Below are positions 25,316 through 33,153 of a DNA stretch of 64,000 bases, piece after piece (positions within the stretch are counted from its first letter, which is position 1; each line of letters starts with the position of its first letter). The translations under genes were made by a program, and so were the position numbers. This stretch comes from Acidobacteriota bacterium (GTDB lineage: Bacteria > Acidobacteriota > Blastocatellia > UBA7656). Under the pieces are notes generated by a model. The model did no database searches. It saw only the letters and a list, made by a program, of their open reading frames with translations, and was not told the DNA's origin. The stretch lies in NCBI GenBank assembly GCA_038040445.1, contig JBBPIG010000020.1, positions 61,108-125,107 on the forward strand, given 5' to 3'.

Positions 25316-25647
25316 CGTCGTTCTTCGCCTCGCACCGCAGATTTTAGCATGACTGGATGTCGACGACATATCAAAGAATTAAGATTGAGGGCCTATCTGA
25401 ATGGTGGCGGTCCGCATGGTTCCCGGAAGACGCGCGAATATCAAAACTGTCCACCCCTCTTGTCGCTTTCGTAGCCTGTGCCTTCTGAGAGCTGTAGAAG
25501 ATGATAGGTGTTGAGTCAATTGGCGCGGGCCTCTGGAATCAGATAGATTGACCCCGGACGCTCGTTCCCAACTCTTGCCTGGCGTTCAGGGGAAGGATGT
25601 CAAGAGTGAAGAGTGAGTCGAGAACAAAGTCGCAGTGGCGGTGACAG
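25316..25647. other. Intergenic region, no gene seen
   Basis: 332 bp upstream of the PIN-like gene and divergent to DUF5678. It should hold promoters for both. No repeat or family-like frame was recognised. Confidence 0.4.
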
Positions 25648-26492
25648 ATGAGAGCTTACTTCGATCGGAATGTGTTCGGAGAGATCAAGGCCAGAGCAGG
25701 TGCGCCAGGCGGTGTTGATGTTTTCCCAGCTTTTCAAAGAGTAGTACGCGAGGGAAGGCTCGCTGTAGTCCTAAGTACACTGTGCTTGAGGAGACGCTAC
25801 CTTTGTTGAGATGTTCCTCCGTTGTTCTGCGAGAGGAGCTGCAGTTGATCTTTAGCTTGGTCGAGACAGATAGAATGGTTAAAGCGCCGGACCAGCTATT
25901 GAAGGAGGCTGTCCAAAGCTACGCGTACGACAGAAGGCTCCCAGATATGTTCACGAGAACACCCAAGGTCTTTCGAAGCTTTTTGAGAAACGGCAAGGTC
26001 ACGTCTGAACTGAAGGCGCGATTGCTACACGAGACCCGTCGTCGGCATGAACTTGTGGAAAGGATCACTCCGGTTACTGAACGGTCGAAAGCGGAGGTGA
26101 AGGAGCTAGCTGTGAAGACCAATGTCTCTAGGGAGTCTTGGCATGAAATGCAGGAGGCTGCAGCACCAAGGGTTTTAGAGCTTGTTTCGGAGCAATACGG
26201 TGTACGGAGACAGTGCCTTGAGCGCGGACTAAGTGGACTCCTCGAAAACCAAACGGTTCGAATGTTCGTGATCTACTACTTAGCGTGGTGCCGAGCCAAG
26301 TTGTTTGGCGAAGGAGGTCCCCCTGGAAAAGCTCGGCCAAGCGAGCTCGGAGATTGGTTTCATTCGGTACAATCATCCGCTGCTGATATTTTTGTAACAG
26401 AAGACTCTGCGCTGGCGCGATGGCTGAAGCAAGTATCCGACGATCGATTTGAGGTCATCGGGCTAGAGGAACTGATTGAACGGCTGTTTTAA
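25648..26492 (+). pseudogene. PIN-like domain gene split by a frameshift
   Basis: Reading from ATG 25648 gives MRAYFDRNVFGEIKARAGAP and ..REGRLAVVLST, a typical PIN-like start with an early Asp. That frame then stops after a nonsense tail. The next frame continues from 25779 as TVLEETLPLLRCSSVV and runs to 26492, ending with SSAADIFVTEDSALARWL, the conserved late acidic PIN motif. One missing base in AGTACACTGTG (25774-25784) restores a single protein of about 280 residues reading LSTTVLEETL. PIN domains are metal-dependent RNases. Either a decaying gene or an assembly indel. Confidence 0.7.
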
Positions 26493-26515
26493 GAGGCAAT
26501 CGTGGTACGGCCCGA

Positions 26516-27355
26516 CTATTTTTTCGCCAGCACAGGCTCAATGTATTCGCGCAATTCAGGGTGATCATTTTGTACCAGCTTTAGCCAATGGTGCATTCGC
26601 ATTCCGATAATCTGATTGTTCCAGTAACTGATGGCTAGACCCACCATGTGATACTCATAGGGCGTCCACACTTCGACATCCTCCATGCGCGGAACCGCCC
26701 ATATTCCACCGCCGCTGATACCCTCTGGCTGAGGCATGTCAAACACATCGCCTTCAGGTGACTGTGTGTTCTTCCCGTATTCAAGAAACAATCTATCGCC
26801 CATCTCGTTCGCGCTCTTCCCCGGTTTTGTAATATAAATGGTCAGTGGAATGTTTTCCTCAACAGGCTTACTAGTTAGCTTATAAAAGTCACCCGGCAAG
26901 CCCACCATCATGTACCATCCGTTTTGTACGTCCATTATGTGGAAGGCATCAATAACATCCAGTGAAACACCGACAAGTCCTGCCCGAACCGCTGACTCAC
27001 GCTCAATTTCCACCCAGGCGGTGTCCAACGTTCCTTCCTCTCCACACTCACTGTAATTCTGCCCAATGGTTACGAGCGCAGGACCAGAGCCAGGACGAGC
27101 CGGACTGAACGTGACCTGTCCGTTATCAAGAACGACCTTAAAGTTATGCGCAGCCGTACACAAAAACATCCGAGTACCGATCTGAATGGATATCGCAGTT
27201 GCTGTACGAGTACCGGCAACTTCCTGTTGGTCAACTGCTACTAGCCACACTCGTGTGTATGCTTTCTGCGCCTGTCGAGCCTGACGTTCCTTCTCTTCAG
27301 AGTTAGTCATAGATTCACCAATCTGTATGGCATATAGCAGATCATCAACATTCAA
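26516..27355 (-). CDS. Trypsin-like serine protease, probably cytosolic
   Basis: A 279-residue protein with a chymotrypsin-fold triad: His70 in FLCTAAHNF, Asp111 in TLDTAWVEI and Ser214 in GISGGGIW. There is no signal peptide. Residues ~15-35 are a charged helix (SEEKERQARQAQKAYTRVW). It lies 6 bp after the stop of a one-helix membrane protein and is probably cotranscribed with it. Cytosolic trypsin-like proteases of this kind occur in conflict systems, and this one lies in a run of TIR, NYN and HNH genes. Target unknown. Confidence 0.75.
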   Translation of the reverse strand: MNVDDLLYAIQIGESMTNSEEKERQARQAQKAYTRVWLVAVDQQEVAGTRTATAISIQIGTRMFLCTAAHNFKVVLDNGQVTFSPARPGSGPALVTIGQNYSECGEEGTLDTAWVEIERESAVRAGLVGVSLDVIDAFHIMDVQNGWYMMVGLPGDFYKLTSKPVEENIPLTIYITKPGKSANEMGDRLFLEYGKNTQSPEGDVFDMPQPEGISGGGIWAVPRMEDVEVWTPYEYHMVGLAISYWNNQIIGMRMHHWLKLVQNDHPELREYIEPVLAKK

Positions 27356-27361
27356 AGGCGG

Positions 27362-27574
27362 TCAGCCTGCGGGCGGTGCAGGGCTCTGCTCGACCGCGGT
27401 GCTCTTTTTTCTGTTGACCAACCGCCTTGAGAAGCCATACAAAATGGAGGCGATTATCGATGTCAAAATACCGCTACCAAAACCAAGCCACCTATCTTTC
27501 CAAACATCCGATCGGCTCTTTTGATACTGCAAATCCAATATTGCGTCAATCACCCCACTATTGGTTTCGACCAC
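27362..27574 (-). CDS. One-helix membrane protein next to protease
   Basis: A 70-residue protein with GTG start. Residues ~28-48 form one transmembrane helix (RWLGFGSGILTSIIASILYG), followed by a basic FSRRLVNRKK and a Pro/Ala-rich end. It is 6 bp upstream of the trypsin-like gene. The frame has no ATG upstream before a stop. Possibly an anchor or regulator of the protease; unrecognised family. Confidence 0.5.
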   Translation of the reverse strand: MVETNSGVIDAILDLQYQKSRSDVWKDRWLGFGSGILTSIIASILYGFSRRLVNRKKSTAVEQSPAPPAG

Positions 27575-27674
27575 AGGTTTGGTTTCTCCTGCTCTGCTTT
27601 CAGTCCGTTCACCATGTCTTCTGATTCGCTAAGTCTATGCCGTTGAAGCTGAATGAAAGTAAGTAGGGTTTCTA

Positions 27675-27903
27675 TCAACTGCGCTGGGGGGGGGCACGGT
27701 TGACACTGTTGCCATTTGCACGCCGGCTCGAAAGCTTCGCGTTCGTGCGTCCATCTCCTCCGAACTCTCGGGCAAACCGGGCAAGCGCCAAGTTGGAGTG
27801 TTCATCGATTCCTTTGTGAGAAACGGGGATGACGTGCTCAACTTCGAAGGGAAAGTTGAATATACCTGCCGGGGGGCGTGGCAGTACTCGGAGAGTCCTT
27901 GTG
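27675..27903 (-). pseudogene. HNH endonuclease relic
   Basis: One minus frame reads PPAGIFNFPFEVEHVIPVSH then KGIDEHSNLALAR, the core of a family of HNH nucleases (EYC..AP..F.FEVEHIIP..GG...NLALAC). The expected EYCHAP lies just upstream in another frame (27876-27889), separated by the C-run CCCCCC, so a frameshift occurred there. The expected C-x-x-C after NLALA is lost. The upstream part is replaced by the palindrome at 27908-27980. Not functional. Confidence 0.65.
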
Positions 27904-27907
27904 ACTG

Positions 27908-27980
27908 GGGTCAGGCGTGCAATTTGCAATTTAGCAAGGCTGATTGCGCGCGGGCGAATTGCATGTTGCACGCCTGACCC
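27908..27980. repeat. REP-like palindrome abutting the HNH relic
   Basis: Perfect 15-bp terminal inverted repeats GGGTCAGGCGTGCAA (27908-27922) and the complement (27966-27980), with an inner complementary pair around AATTTGCAAT and GCGAATTGCAT. The form resembles REP/RAYT-type palindromes. It stands exactly where the HNH homology breaks. Confidence 0.75.
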
Positions 27981-28121
27981 TCGATCCCATCGGATCCCCA
28001 TCGGAGATGTATGACTACTGTTATCAAGGAAAGCCAAGTGGTCAATCAATTAGACGATGATGTGCGAATGTCAACAGTCTCAAGCCTGAACCCCTGCTGC
28101 GCTTTAGTGTGCCCGGTAGGT

Positions 28122-28669
28122 CTATTCGAAATAGACCGTATCGAGATTAAAGAACTTGTCTACTAAGTTTGGAAGGTGAGGATTCAGACCCTCTGACAAC
28201 GCACCGAGGTAAACCTGCTTACCACTTCGGATGATTTCTTCAATCAGGGGTTTATAGTCCCCGTCACCAGATATTAGATATGCAACATCAATACTGTCGT
28301 GGTGAGTGTGAGTTAAAGCATCTACAGCAATGCTGATATCTACGCCCTTCCGTTTTGCTTCGCGATTCAATTTCTTAAACAATCTTGGATAGAGGAATCC
28401 ACCACCGACATATTGTCCCTGGGCTCCAACGAAGTCGTAGGCATTCGTTTTGATCTGATTTGACCATTCTTGAAACTGCTGGTCGGTGCCGACTGCGTAA
28501 CTGTAATAGGTCGCTCGAATGATTTCTACACGGACTCTCTCTACAATTGTTTCCCTATGCCAAACAAAAATATCTGGGATATGCTTAACACCCTCTTTTG
28601 GCCGGCGACCCGCTTTAAGCATGGCCTGATAACGCAGGTTAAATTTTCACCGTCAATAAAGATCATCAT
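28122..28669 (-). pseudogene. NYN-domain nuclease with 5' frameshift
   Basis: The main frame (to 28622) encodes an NYN/LabA-like (PIN-fold) RNase domain with YLISGDGDYKPLIEEI and VDISIAVDALTHTHHDSIDV, carrying several catalytic Asp. The first strand with its catalytic Asp is missing there, but appears immediately upstream in another frame as MMIFIDGEN (from 28669). The two frames meet in GAAAATTTAAC (28640-28650); one additional base gives IFIDGEN.NLRYQAMLKAGR. So the gene is complete apart from one indel in an A/T run. It lies 34 bp after the TIR gene. Confidence 0.75.
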
Positions 28670-28703
28670 TCGTCTTGAAATTGGCATTAGCCTTGTTTAC
28701 GCC

Positions 28704-29591
28704 TCAACGTTTTCTTAAATAGGACTCGGACGCATCAATCACCCGCTGTCGTGCTTGCTCTTCCGTTTTTCCTGGCTGTGCCCTTAGTCGAACCAACTCT
28801 GCCTTTTCTGTTTTCGGTCTTGCATAGCACATCCATTGCGAGTGTTGTTCTTGGTACTCGGTTACAAGGTTGTAGTCAGCAAGCGTCGGTAATTCAGGAT
28901 CTCTTGCGCAGGGATGTTCGGTATTGCCTTCGAGTTCTGCATAACCACAGGCATAGGATACAAAATCTCCCTCAACTTCACATTCTCCATATTCTCCATA
29001 TGAAGCTACTGGTCTCATAGTTTTTTCAATTAGTTCAGCACCACACACAGGACAACTGTCTATTTGGGACTTAACATGTTCGAGTTCTTCCTGTAAGTCG
29101 CGGAGCGCCTCTCCGGTTGCTATTCTTTCTAACTCCGCACGAGGATGTTCGTCATAGATGTCCCGTCTAACAACCTTTAATACCCCAATAACTATTTCCT
29201 CAGCATTCATTTCTGCACTTCTGAAGGCTAACTTGTCTGCCAGCGTGGGGCTGAACGCCACGACTTCATTACGAGTGACATGATGCCAGATTGGGAGGAT
29301 TACTTTTTCACCGCTGAGTTCCCGGCTTATCAACCCTCTGAATTCGTAATCCGTCCAGCCCTTTCCGATGAAGTTGTTGCTAATTACAACCAAGCCATAA
29401 TTGGAAGTCGCTAAGCCTTTATCGATAGCACCGGACAAACTGTCGCCCAATTCCAGGGCGAATTCGTCATACCAGACCTTGACCCCCAGTTGACTTAATG
29501 AGACTGCTAGAGGGCGCACGAAGTCCTCTTTGTCTTCCGAGGCGTGGCATATGAACAAATCCCATTCATTCTTAATTTTGGCGCTCATCAA
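28704..29591 (-). CDS. TIR-domain protein with Cys-rich C-terminus
   Basis: A 295-residue protein. Residues ~8-145 are a TIR domain (WDLFICHASEDKEDFVRPLA, VKVWYDEFALELGDSLSGAI) with a candidate NADase glutamate, Glu83, in WTDYEF. Residues ~150-178 are a charged helix, then Cys180-x2-Cys183, Cys204, Cys215 and Cys228 (SCPVCGAEL, YACGYAEL, HPCARDP), which look like a zinc site. Bacterial TIR proteins commonly cleave NAD+ or make cyclic-ADP-ribose signals in phage defence. It sits between an unknown gene and an NYN nuclease on one strand. Confidence 0.9.
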   Translation of the reverse strand: MMSAKIKNEWDLFICHASEDKEDFVRPLAVSLSQLGVKVWYDEFALELGDSLSGAIDKGLATSNYGLVVISNNFIGKGWTDYEFRGLISRELSGEKVILPIWHHVTRNEVVAFSPTLADKLAFRSAEMNAEEIVIGVLKVVRRDIYDEHPRAELERIATGEALRDLQEELEHVKSQIDSCPVCGAELIEKTMRPVASYGEYGECEVEGDFVSYACGYAELEGNTEHPCARDPELPTLADYNLVTEYQEQHSQWMCYARPKTEKAELVRLRAQPGKTEEQARQRVIDASESYLRKR

Positions 29592-29656
29592 TCACCTCAT
29601 TGGAGGAGTCGCGGCATATCTTTAAGGTGGACTGTCTGCCATTGATCCTAGTCCTT

Positions 29657-30268
29657 TTATCGATACCTTGTAACATCAATCAATCCTTCAGCCCGTGCCT
29701 TTGTGATAACGAAATCTACATAAGCAATAATCCGGCAAGCGTTATGGACACAGTTGAAGAACTTTACGCGCATAATACCCCTCTCGTGCGGGAGCATATG
29801 TTTCAAGATTGCTTCTTTTTCCGGCTCCTCTATATCGCTGTGCAAAGCATCGTTAATCCACATATCCGTCAAGAAGATTGGTGTTAGTACTTTCCCGTTG
29901 TAGATGAGACTCATGCCATCGCCCTTCATCAGCCTGGACCAATCTGCGCGAGCTTTAACCAATTCACTCTTTAATTGTTCGTCGGTTAGGCATAGATGGA
30001 GTGTCTTAAATATCTTGTACTGGTTGATTTGCTCGTTGTTGTTGATGAATTGCCGGAAGACTCCCAGGAAGCCCGTTAGGAGGTCCCTTCTCGGTTCCTG
30101 TATTGTAGTCGTCATCGAAGGGTTGTCGCCCGTGTTGTCGAAGTTCAACGTAAAACTAGCCCCAAACCCTGTTGTTGACAGTTCGTTTTCCTTCAAGCGT
30201 TGAACCCGGTCATTGTAGACATGGAGCTGCTCTAGTGGATCTACTTTCTTTGGCTGTTTCCTGGACAT
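29657..30268 (-). CDS. Hypothetical protein upstream of TIR
   Basis: A 203-residue soluble protein I do not recognise. The N-terminus is polar with a helix (DPLEQLHVYNDRVQRLKENE), the middle has DLLTGFLGVFRQFINNNEQI and QLKSELVKARADWSRLMKGD, and the end has IMRVKFFNCVHNACRIIAYV, reminiscent of helical bundle proteins. It is first of the run with the TIR gene (65 bp gap). By position it could be the sensor or regulator of a TIR effector. Confidence 0.7.
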   Translation of the reverse strand: MSRKQPKKVDPLEQLHVYNDRVQRLKENELSTTGFGASFTLNFDNTGDNPSMTTTIQEPRRDLLTGFLGVFRQFINNNEQINQYKIFKTLHLCLTDEQLKSELVKARADWSRLMKGDGMSLIYNGKVLTPIFLTDMWINDALHSDIEEPEKEAILKHMLPHERGIMRVKFFNCVHNACRIIAYVDFVITKARAEGLIDVTRYR

Positions 30269-30368
30269 ATGTGACCCCTTGATTCGGCTGATGATAGCAA
30301 TTCCGCTTGAAGAATTATACTAATATTTTGAATACTTAGATTACTTACTGAAAACGTCGTGAGAGGTC

Positions 30369-30482
30369 ATGCTTGACTTTGTTACTTACCGGATCAACGG
30401 CGTGCGAGTGCGGCTTCTTGGGCCGCAAGAAATCTTCAAGCCTCAGGTTATGAGTCAAGCCAGACCCCTCCTGCGAGCTTGA
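30369..30482 (+). pseudogene. Possible HNH-family N-terminal fragment
   Basis: A 37-codon frame (MLDFVTYRINGVRVRLLGPQ, then EIFKPQVM) resembles the region before the HNH core in one group of restriction-like HNH nucleases (Y.I.G.R..L.GPQGIFKP). It stops soon after, with no nuclease core downstream. Identification is by pattern only. Confidence 0.4.
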
Positions 30483-30530
30483 CGCTTACCTCCGCCGTGC
30501 GCCGGGACTTTCCATGTTTGGGTTGTTGGA

Positions 30531-30923
30531 CTACCGGGGCCGGCGCCATGGCAGGCTCCACAGTCCGCGCGCCGAGAGGATGACGGAGAAGAGCCCGGTC
30601 ACGCCGATCGCGATCAGCACCCAGACGAAGAAGAAGGCTCCACTCGAATTGCCGATGCTGCTGGTGACCCCGACACCCTTTCCCCTCATGTGAGCGATGG
30701 GGACGACCAACGCAAAGAGTCCTCCGAGGAGGGTGATGATGTATCCCGATCGCCGTCCGGCGAGCACCAGCGTTCCGTAAAGCCAGAAGACAAAGATGGG
30801 CACCGCAGTGAGGTTTGTGAGCGTTCCCGGCTCGATCCCCCGGACGATGTCGTCCGCCAGGTGAAACGAAAAGAAGAGAACCGAGAGCACAGACGCGGTG
30901 GTTAGCATAACGTTCTGTTTCAT
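30531..30923 (-). CDS. Small four-helix membrane protein
   Basis: A 130-residue integral membrane protein with four predicted helices (MLTTASVLSVLFFSFHLADD, AVPIFVFWLYGTLVLAG, YIITLLGGLFALVVPIAHM, FFFVWVLIAIGVTGLFSVIL). The ATG at 30923 begins the hydrophobic sequence and has GGATGATGATC upstream; the longer frame is basic and low complexity. It is downstream of the XRE/DUF2975 pair, a common neighbourhood. Function unknown. Confidence 0.75.
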   Translation of the reverse strand: MKQNVMLTTASVLSVLFFSFHLADDIVRGIEPGTLTNLTAVPIFVFWLYGTLVLAGRRSGYIITLLGGLFALVVPIAHMRGKGVGVTSSIGNSSGAFFFVWVLIAIGVTGLFSVILSARGLWSLPWRRPR

Positions 30924-30993
30924 TTGATCATCATCCTTGTTGGATTTGTGTGTGCCTCTCGCCACGTGAATGCGTGCGTGTTCAGCAGGGCGT

Positions 30994-31251
30994 TCATCGG
31001 CTTGCGCTCCGTTTGCTCGCCGCTGCCGGTCGCTCGCGCTCTGCTTGCTCCGGCTCAAACCGGAGAATGTCGCCAGGCTGGCACGAGAGCGCCTCGCAGA
31101 TCGCATCGAGCGTCGAGAAGCGGATCGCGCGCGCCTTGCCGGTCTTGAGGATCGAGAGGTTGGCCAGCGCCATTCCGATCCGATCCGCGAGCTCGGTCAG
31201 CGTCATCCGCCGATCGTGGAGTAGGTCGTCGAGCTTGACGGCGATCGCCAT
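30994..31251 (-). CDS. XRE-family regulator (YozG type)
   Basis: An 85-residue Cro/C1-type helix-turn-helix protein: MAIAVKLDDLLHDRRMTLTE, LADRIGMALANLSILKTGKA, STLDAICEALSCQPGDILRF. YozG-type regulators are regularly found directly after a DUF2975 membrane protein, as here (1-bp gap). It may bind the inverted repeat upstream of the operon. Confidence 0.92.
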   Translation of the reverse strand: MAIAVKLDDLLHDRRMTLTELADRIGMALANLSILKTGKARAIRFSTLDAICEALSCQPGDILRFEPEQAERERPAAASKRSASR

Positions 31252-31252
31252 G

Positions 31253-31780
31253 TCACACCGTCCCTTCGAGGTCTTCGCGCATGAGCGTGCCTTCCGCGAA
31301 CACGCGGGCCAGCAGGAACGTGAGGAGTACGGCGAGCCAGCCGCTGATTGAAAAGCCGGCGTCTATGTGAAGCGGATACGCCGGAGTCGAAACGGTCTTG
31401 GCGATAGCGCCGATCACAATGCTGAGAAGGTTCACCGCGAGCAGCACCCAGGCGATCGCCTGCAACCGGGACGCGTTGGCGGCGACGAACGGGTCGCCCG
31501 CGCGAACCGTCTCAACGATCGCGCGCAGCCGTTTTAAGACGACGTAGTTCAGCGGGATCGCAACGAGGCCGAGCACTGCGATTGCGCGCAGGCCCATGAC
31601 CAGCCGCTCTGCCTCAGGCGAAGGAGAGAGTTTGAAAGCGGCCATGATCCATTGCTCGTTCGGCATAACAACCAGCAGGGCGAGAATCGCGGCGCCGGAC
31701 AGCCAGTTCAGGACGATGAGGATCCGCAGCACGACGTGCGCGATCGGCAGCGCGGCGGATGACGACTTTGGGTTTGACAT
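31253..31780 (-). CDS. DUF2975 membrane protein
   Basis: A 175-residue inner-membrane protein with four helices (VVLRILIVLNWLSGAAILAL, GLRAIAVLGLVAIPLNYVVL, IAWVLLAVNLLSIVIGAIAK, ISGWLAVLLTFLLARVFAEG). It matches DUF2975, whose members form operons with YozG-like regulators. A sensing role is plausible but unproven. The AT-rich operator-like region precedes it. Confidence 0.88.
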   Translation of the reverse strand: MSNPKSSSAALPIAHVVLRILIVLNWLSGAAILALLVVMPNEQWIMAAFKLSPSPEAERLVMGLRAIAVLGLVAIPLNYVVLKRLRAIVETVRAGDPFVAANASRLQAIAWVLLAVNLLSIVIGAIAKTVSTPAYPLHIDAGFSISGWLAVLLTFLLARVFAEGTLMREDLEGTV

Positions 31781-31796
31781 GATTCACCACCTTTCC

Positions 31797-31860
31797 TATA
31801 TCGAATATCAATATACTATTTATCGATCATCGTCAAGTGAGATATTGGCAATCGATAAAT
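31797..31860 (-). promoter_or_regulatory. AT-rich operator/promoter with inverted repeats
   Basis: Upstream of the DUF2975-XRE operon the sequence turns AT-rich and carries a perfect 10-bp inverted repeat, ATTTATCGAT (31818-31827) and ATCGATAAAT (31851-31860), plus the near-palindrome TATATCGAATATCAATATA (31798-31816). These are good candidates for XRE autoregulatory sites. Confidence 0.6.
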
Positions 31861-31993
31861 GAACCGGATTTCCCGCGACGGGTCCGAAGGCCGGAATGCT
31901 GGGCGGTCCTGAAGGGAATCACGAAGAAGCCCCGGCCCCGACGAGCTCCATCCCGCGCCGGCTGACCAGAAGCTTGTACGGGAAGTCGCTGCC

Positions 31994-32164
31994 TCACGTC
32001 AGCGGCGTGGCGTCGCGGTGCTCGTGCACGAAGTGCTTGTCGTCGTAGAGCACGTCGCGGCGCAGCGACGCCTGTGCTTTCGGGTTCGCGCCGGCGTCCA
32101 GCAGCAGCCGTACGAACGCGGCCTCGTCAGGCCGACCAGGGCCATAGCGGTATCGTCCCGCCAT
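31994..32164 (-). pseudogene. Ankyrin-repeat protein fragment
   Basis: A 56-codon frame whose middle reads EAAFVRLLLDAGANPKAQAS then HEHRDATPLT, typical of the end of an ankyrin array (VRLLLDAGADPNA..ATPL). It stops directly afterwards, and the N-terminal repeats are missing. A relic left at the edge of a rearranged zone. Confidence 0.6.
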
Positions 32165-32459
32165 GAATAAAACACTCTTTCCTTTTTTCTCTCTTCAGCC
32201 ATTGTCTATTGACACATCGAGCATCTTCAAATCGGTTATGTTGTTCATCGCAGCCGGACTCTGGGAAATTGGCGGCGGATATCTGGTGTGGTTGTGGCTA
32301 CGCAGTAATCGAGGAATACTTTTAGGTGCCGTTGGTGGGCTGGTTTTCTGCGCCTATGGGAGCGTACGTTTGAGCCTTACCGTGACTGAAGAATACTGTG
32401 TAAAAAGCGACGGCGGCATCCACATCGTCAATCATGTAGCGGACGCACACGACCCCTGA
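32163..32459 (+). pseudogene. Truncated YnfA/UPF0060-family membrane protein
   Basis: The first ~65 residues match YnfA-type proteins: FIAAGLWEIGGGYLVWLWLR, then NRGILLGAVGGLVFCAYG. After AYG (about 32357) the family sequence stops and unrelated text follows (RLSLTVTEEYCVKSDG). Normal YnfA proteins have about 108 residues and four helices; this one has kept only two and a half. The truncation point coincides with the end of the VOC fragment on the opposite strand. Confidence 0.65.
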
Positions 32460-32474
32460 ATCTGCGTTACTCAT
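32380..32474 (-). pseudogene. VOC-domain N-terminal fragment
   Basis: Reading from ATG 32474 gives VCVRYMIDDVDAAVAFYT, the first strand and helix of a VOC protein, which then breaks off into unrelated sequence. An upstream frame on the same strand with a leader-like start (from about 32597) may belong to the same broken gene. Confidence 0.5.
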
Positions 32475-32648
32475 GGCTTCCGCCTTTGCGGTTCTCGTTG
32501 TCGTTTGGGCATCGTGGGCAAGCGGCAGCGACGAGGCAGTCAATGCCGACTGCGGCGGGAATAAGGGTGAAAGTTCTCTGCATAGGTTTTGTTCCTTTCA
32601 TAGACTTCTTACCGTAGCCCATTGTCAAAGCGGATGACAATGGCCGGG

Positions 32649-33077
32649 TCAGCCGGTGCGGCGGGATCGGGCCAGAACCAGCCCACCGAGGGCCATGGCG
32701 ATCAGCCCCAGCACCAGGGCCACAGCGCCACCGACTACTCCGTTGCCGGTGCCGGGACCACCTTCGGCGCTGGCCAAATTCAGCCCGCCGTTGACCACGG
32801 CGATCAGCCCCGCCACGAGGGCCAGGATAGCCCCCATTCTCCCGTTACCGGTGCCGATACGACCGGCGGAGCGGGCCAGAGCCAGCCCACCGATGACCAC
32901 GCCGACCAGCGCCAGCACAGCGGCCGTAGTGGCCCAGAGTCGCCGGGGGGTCAGGCCGTAAACCGTGGTGGCGGCTGGCTCCGAAACATGCGCGGCCACC
33001 AGCACGGCATACACAAGCCCCCCGAACAGGGCGGCTGCAGCCAGGGCGGCGAGAATAAAAGCGAAGGTTCGTTTCAT
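32649..33077 (-). CDS. DUF6223-like membrane protein
   Basis: A 142-residue protein with a leader or first helix (FAFILAALAAAALFGGLVYA) and three more helices (WATTAAVLALVGVVIGGLAL, GAILALVAGLIAVVNGGLNL, VVGGAVALVLGLIAMALGGL). The Gly/Ala-rich helix repeats and R-rich end match DUF6223. Role unknown. It stands alone between relics and the AraC gene. Confidence 0.7.
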   Translation of the reverse strand: MKRTFAFILAALAAAALFGGLVYAVLVAAHVSEPAATTVYGLTPRRLWATTAAVLALVGVVIGGLALARSAGRIGTGNGRMGAILALVAGLIAVVNGGLNLASAEGGPGTGNGVVGGAVALVLGLIAMALGGLVLARSRRTG

Positions 33078-33153
33078 AGGATTTCAGTTTCGCGCATTTT
33101 CAGTTTCGCCCATTATCGAACAGCGGATGAGTTCCGTATTGGAAAAAATTGAC

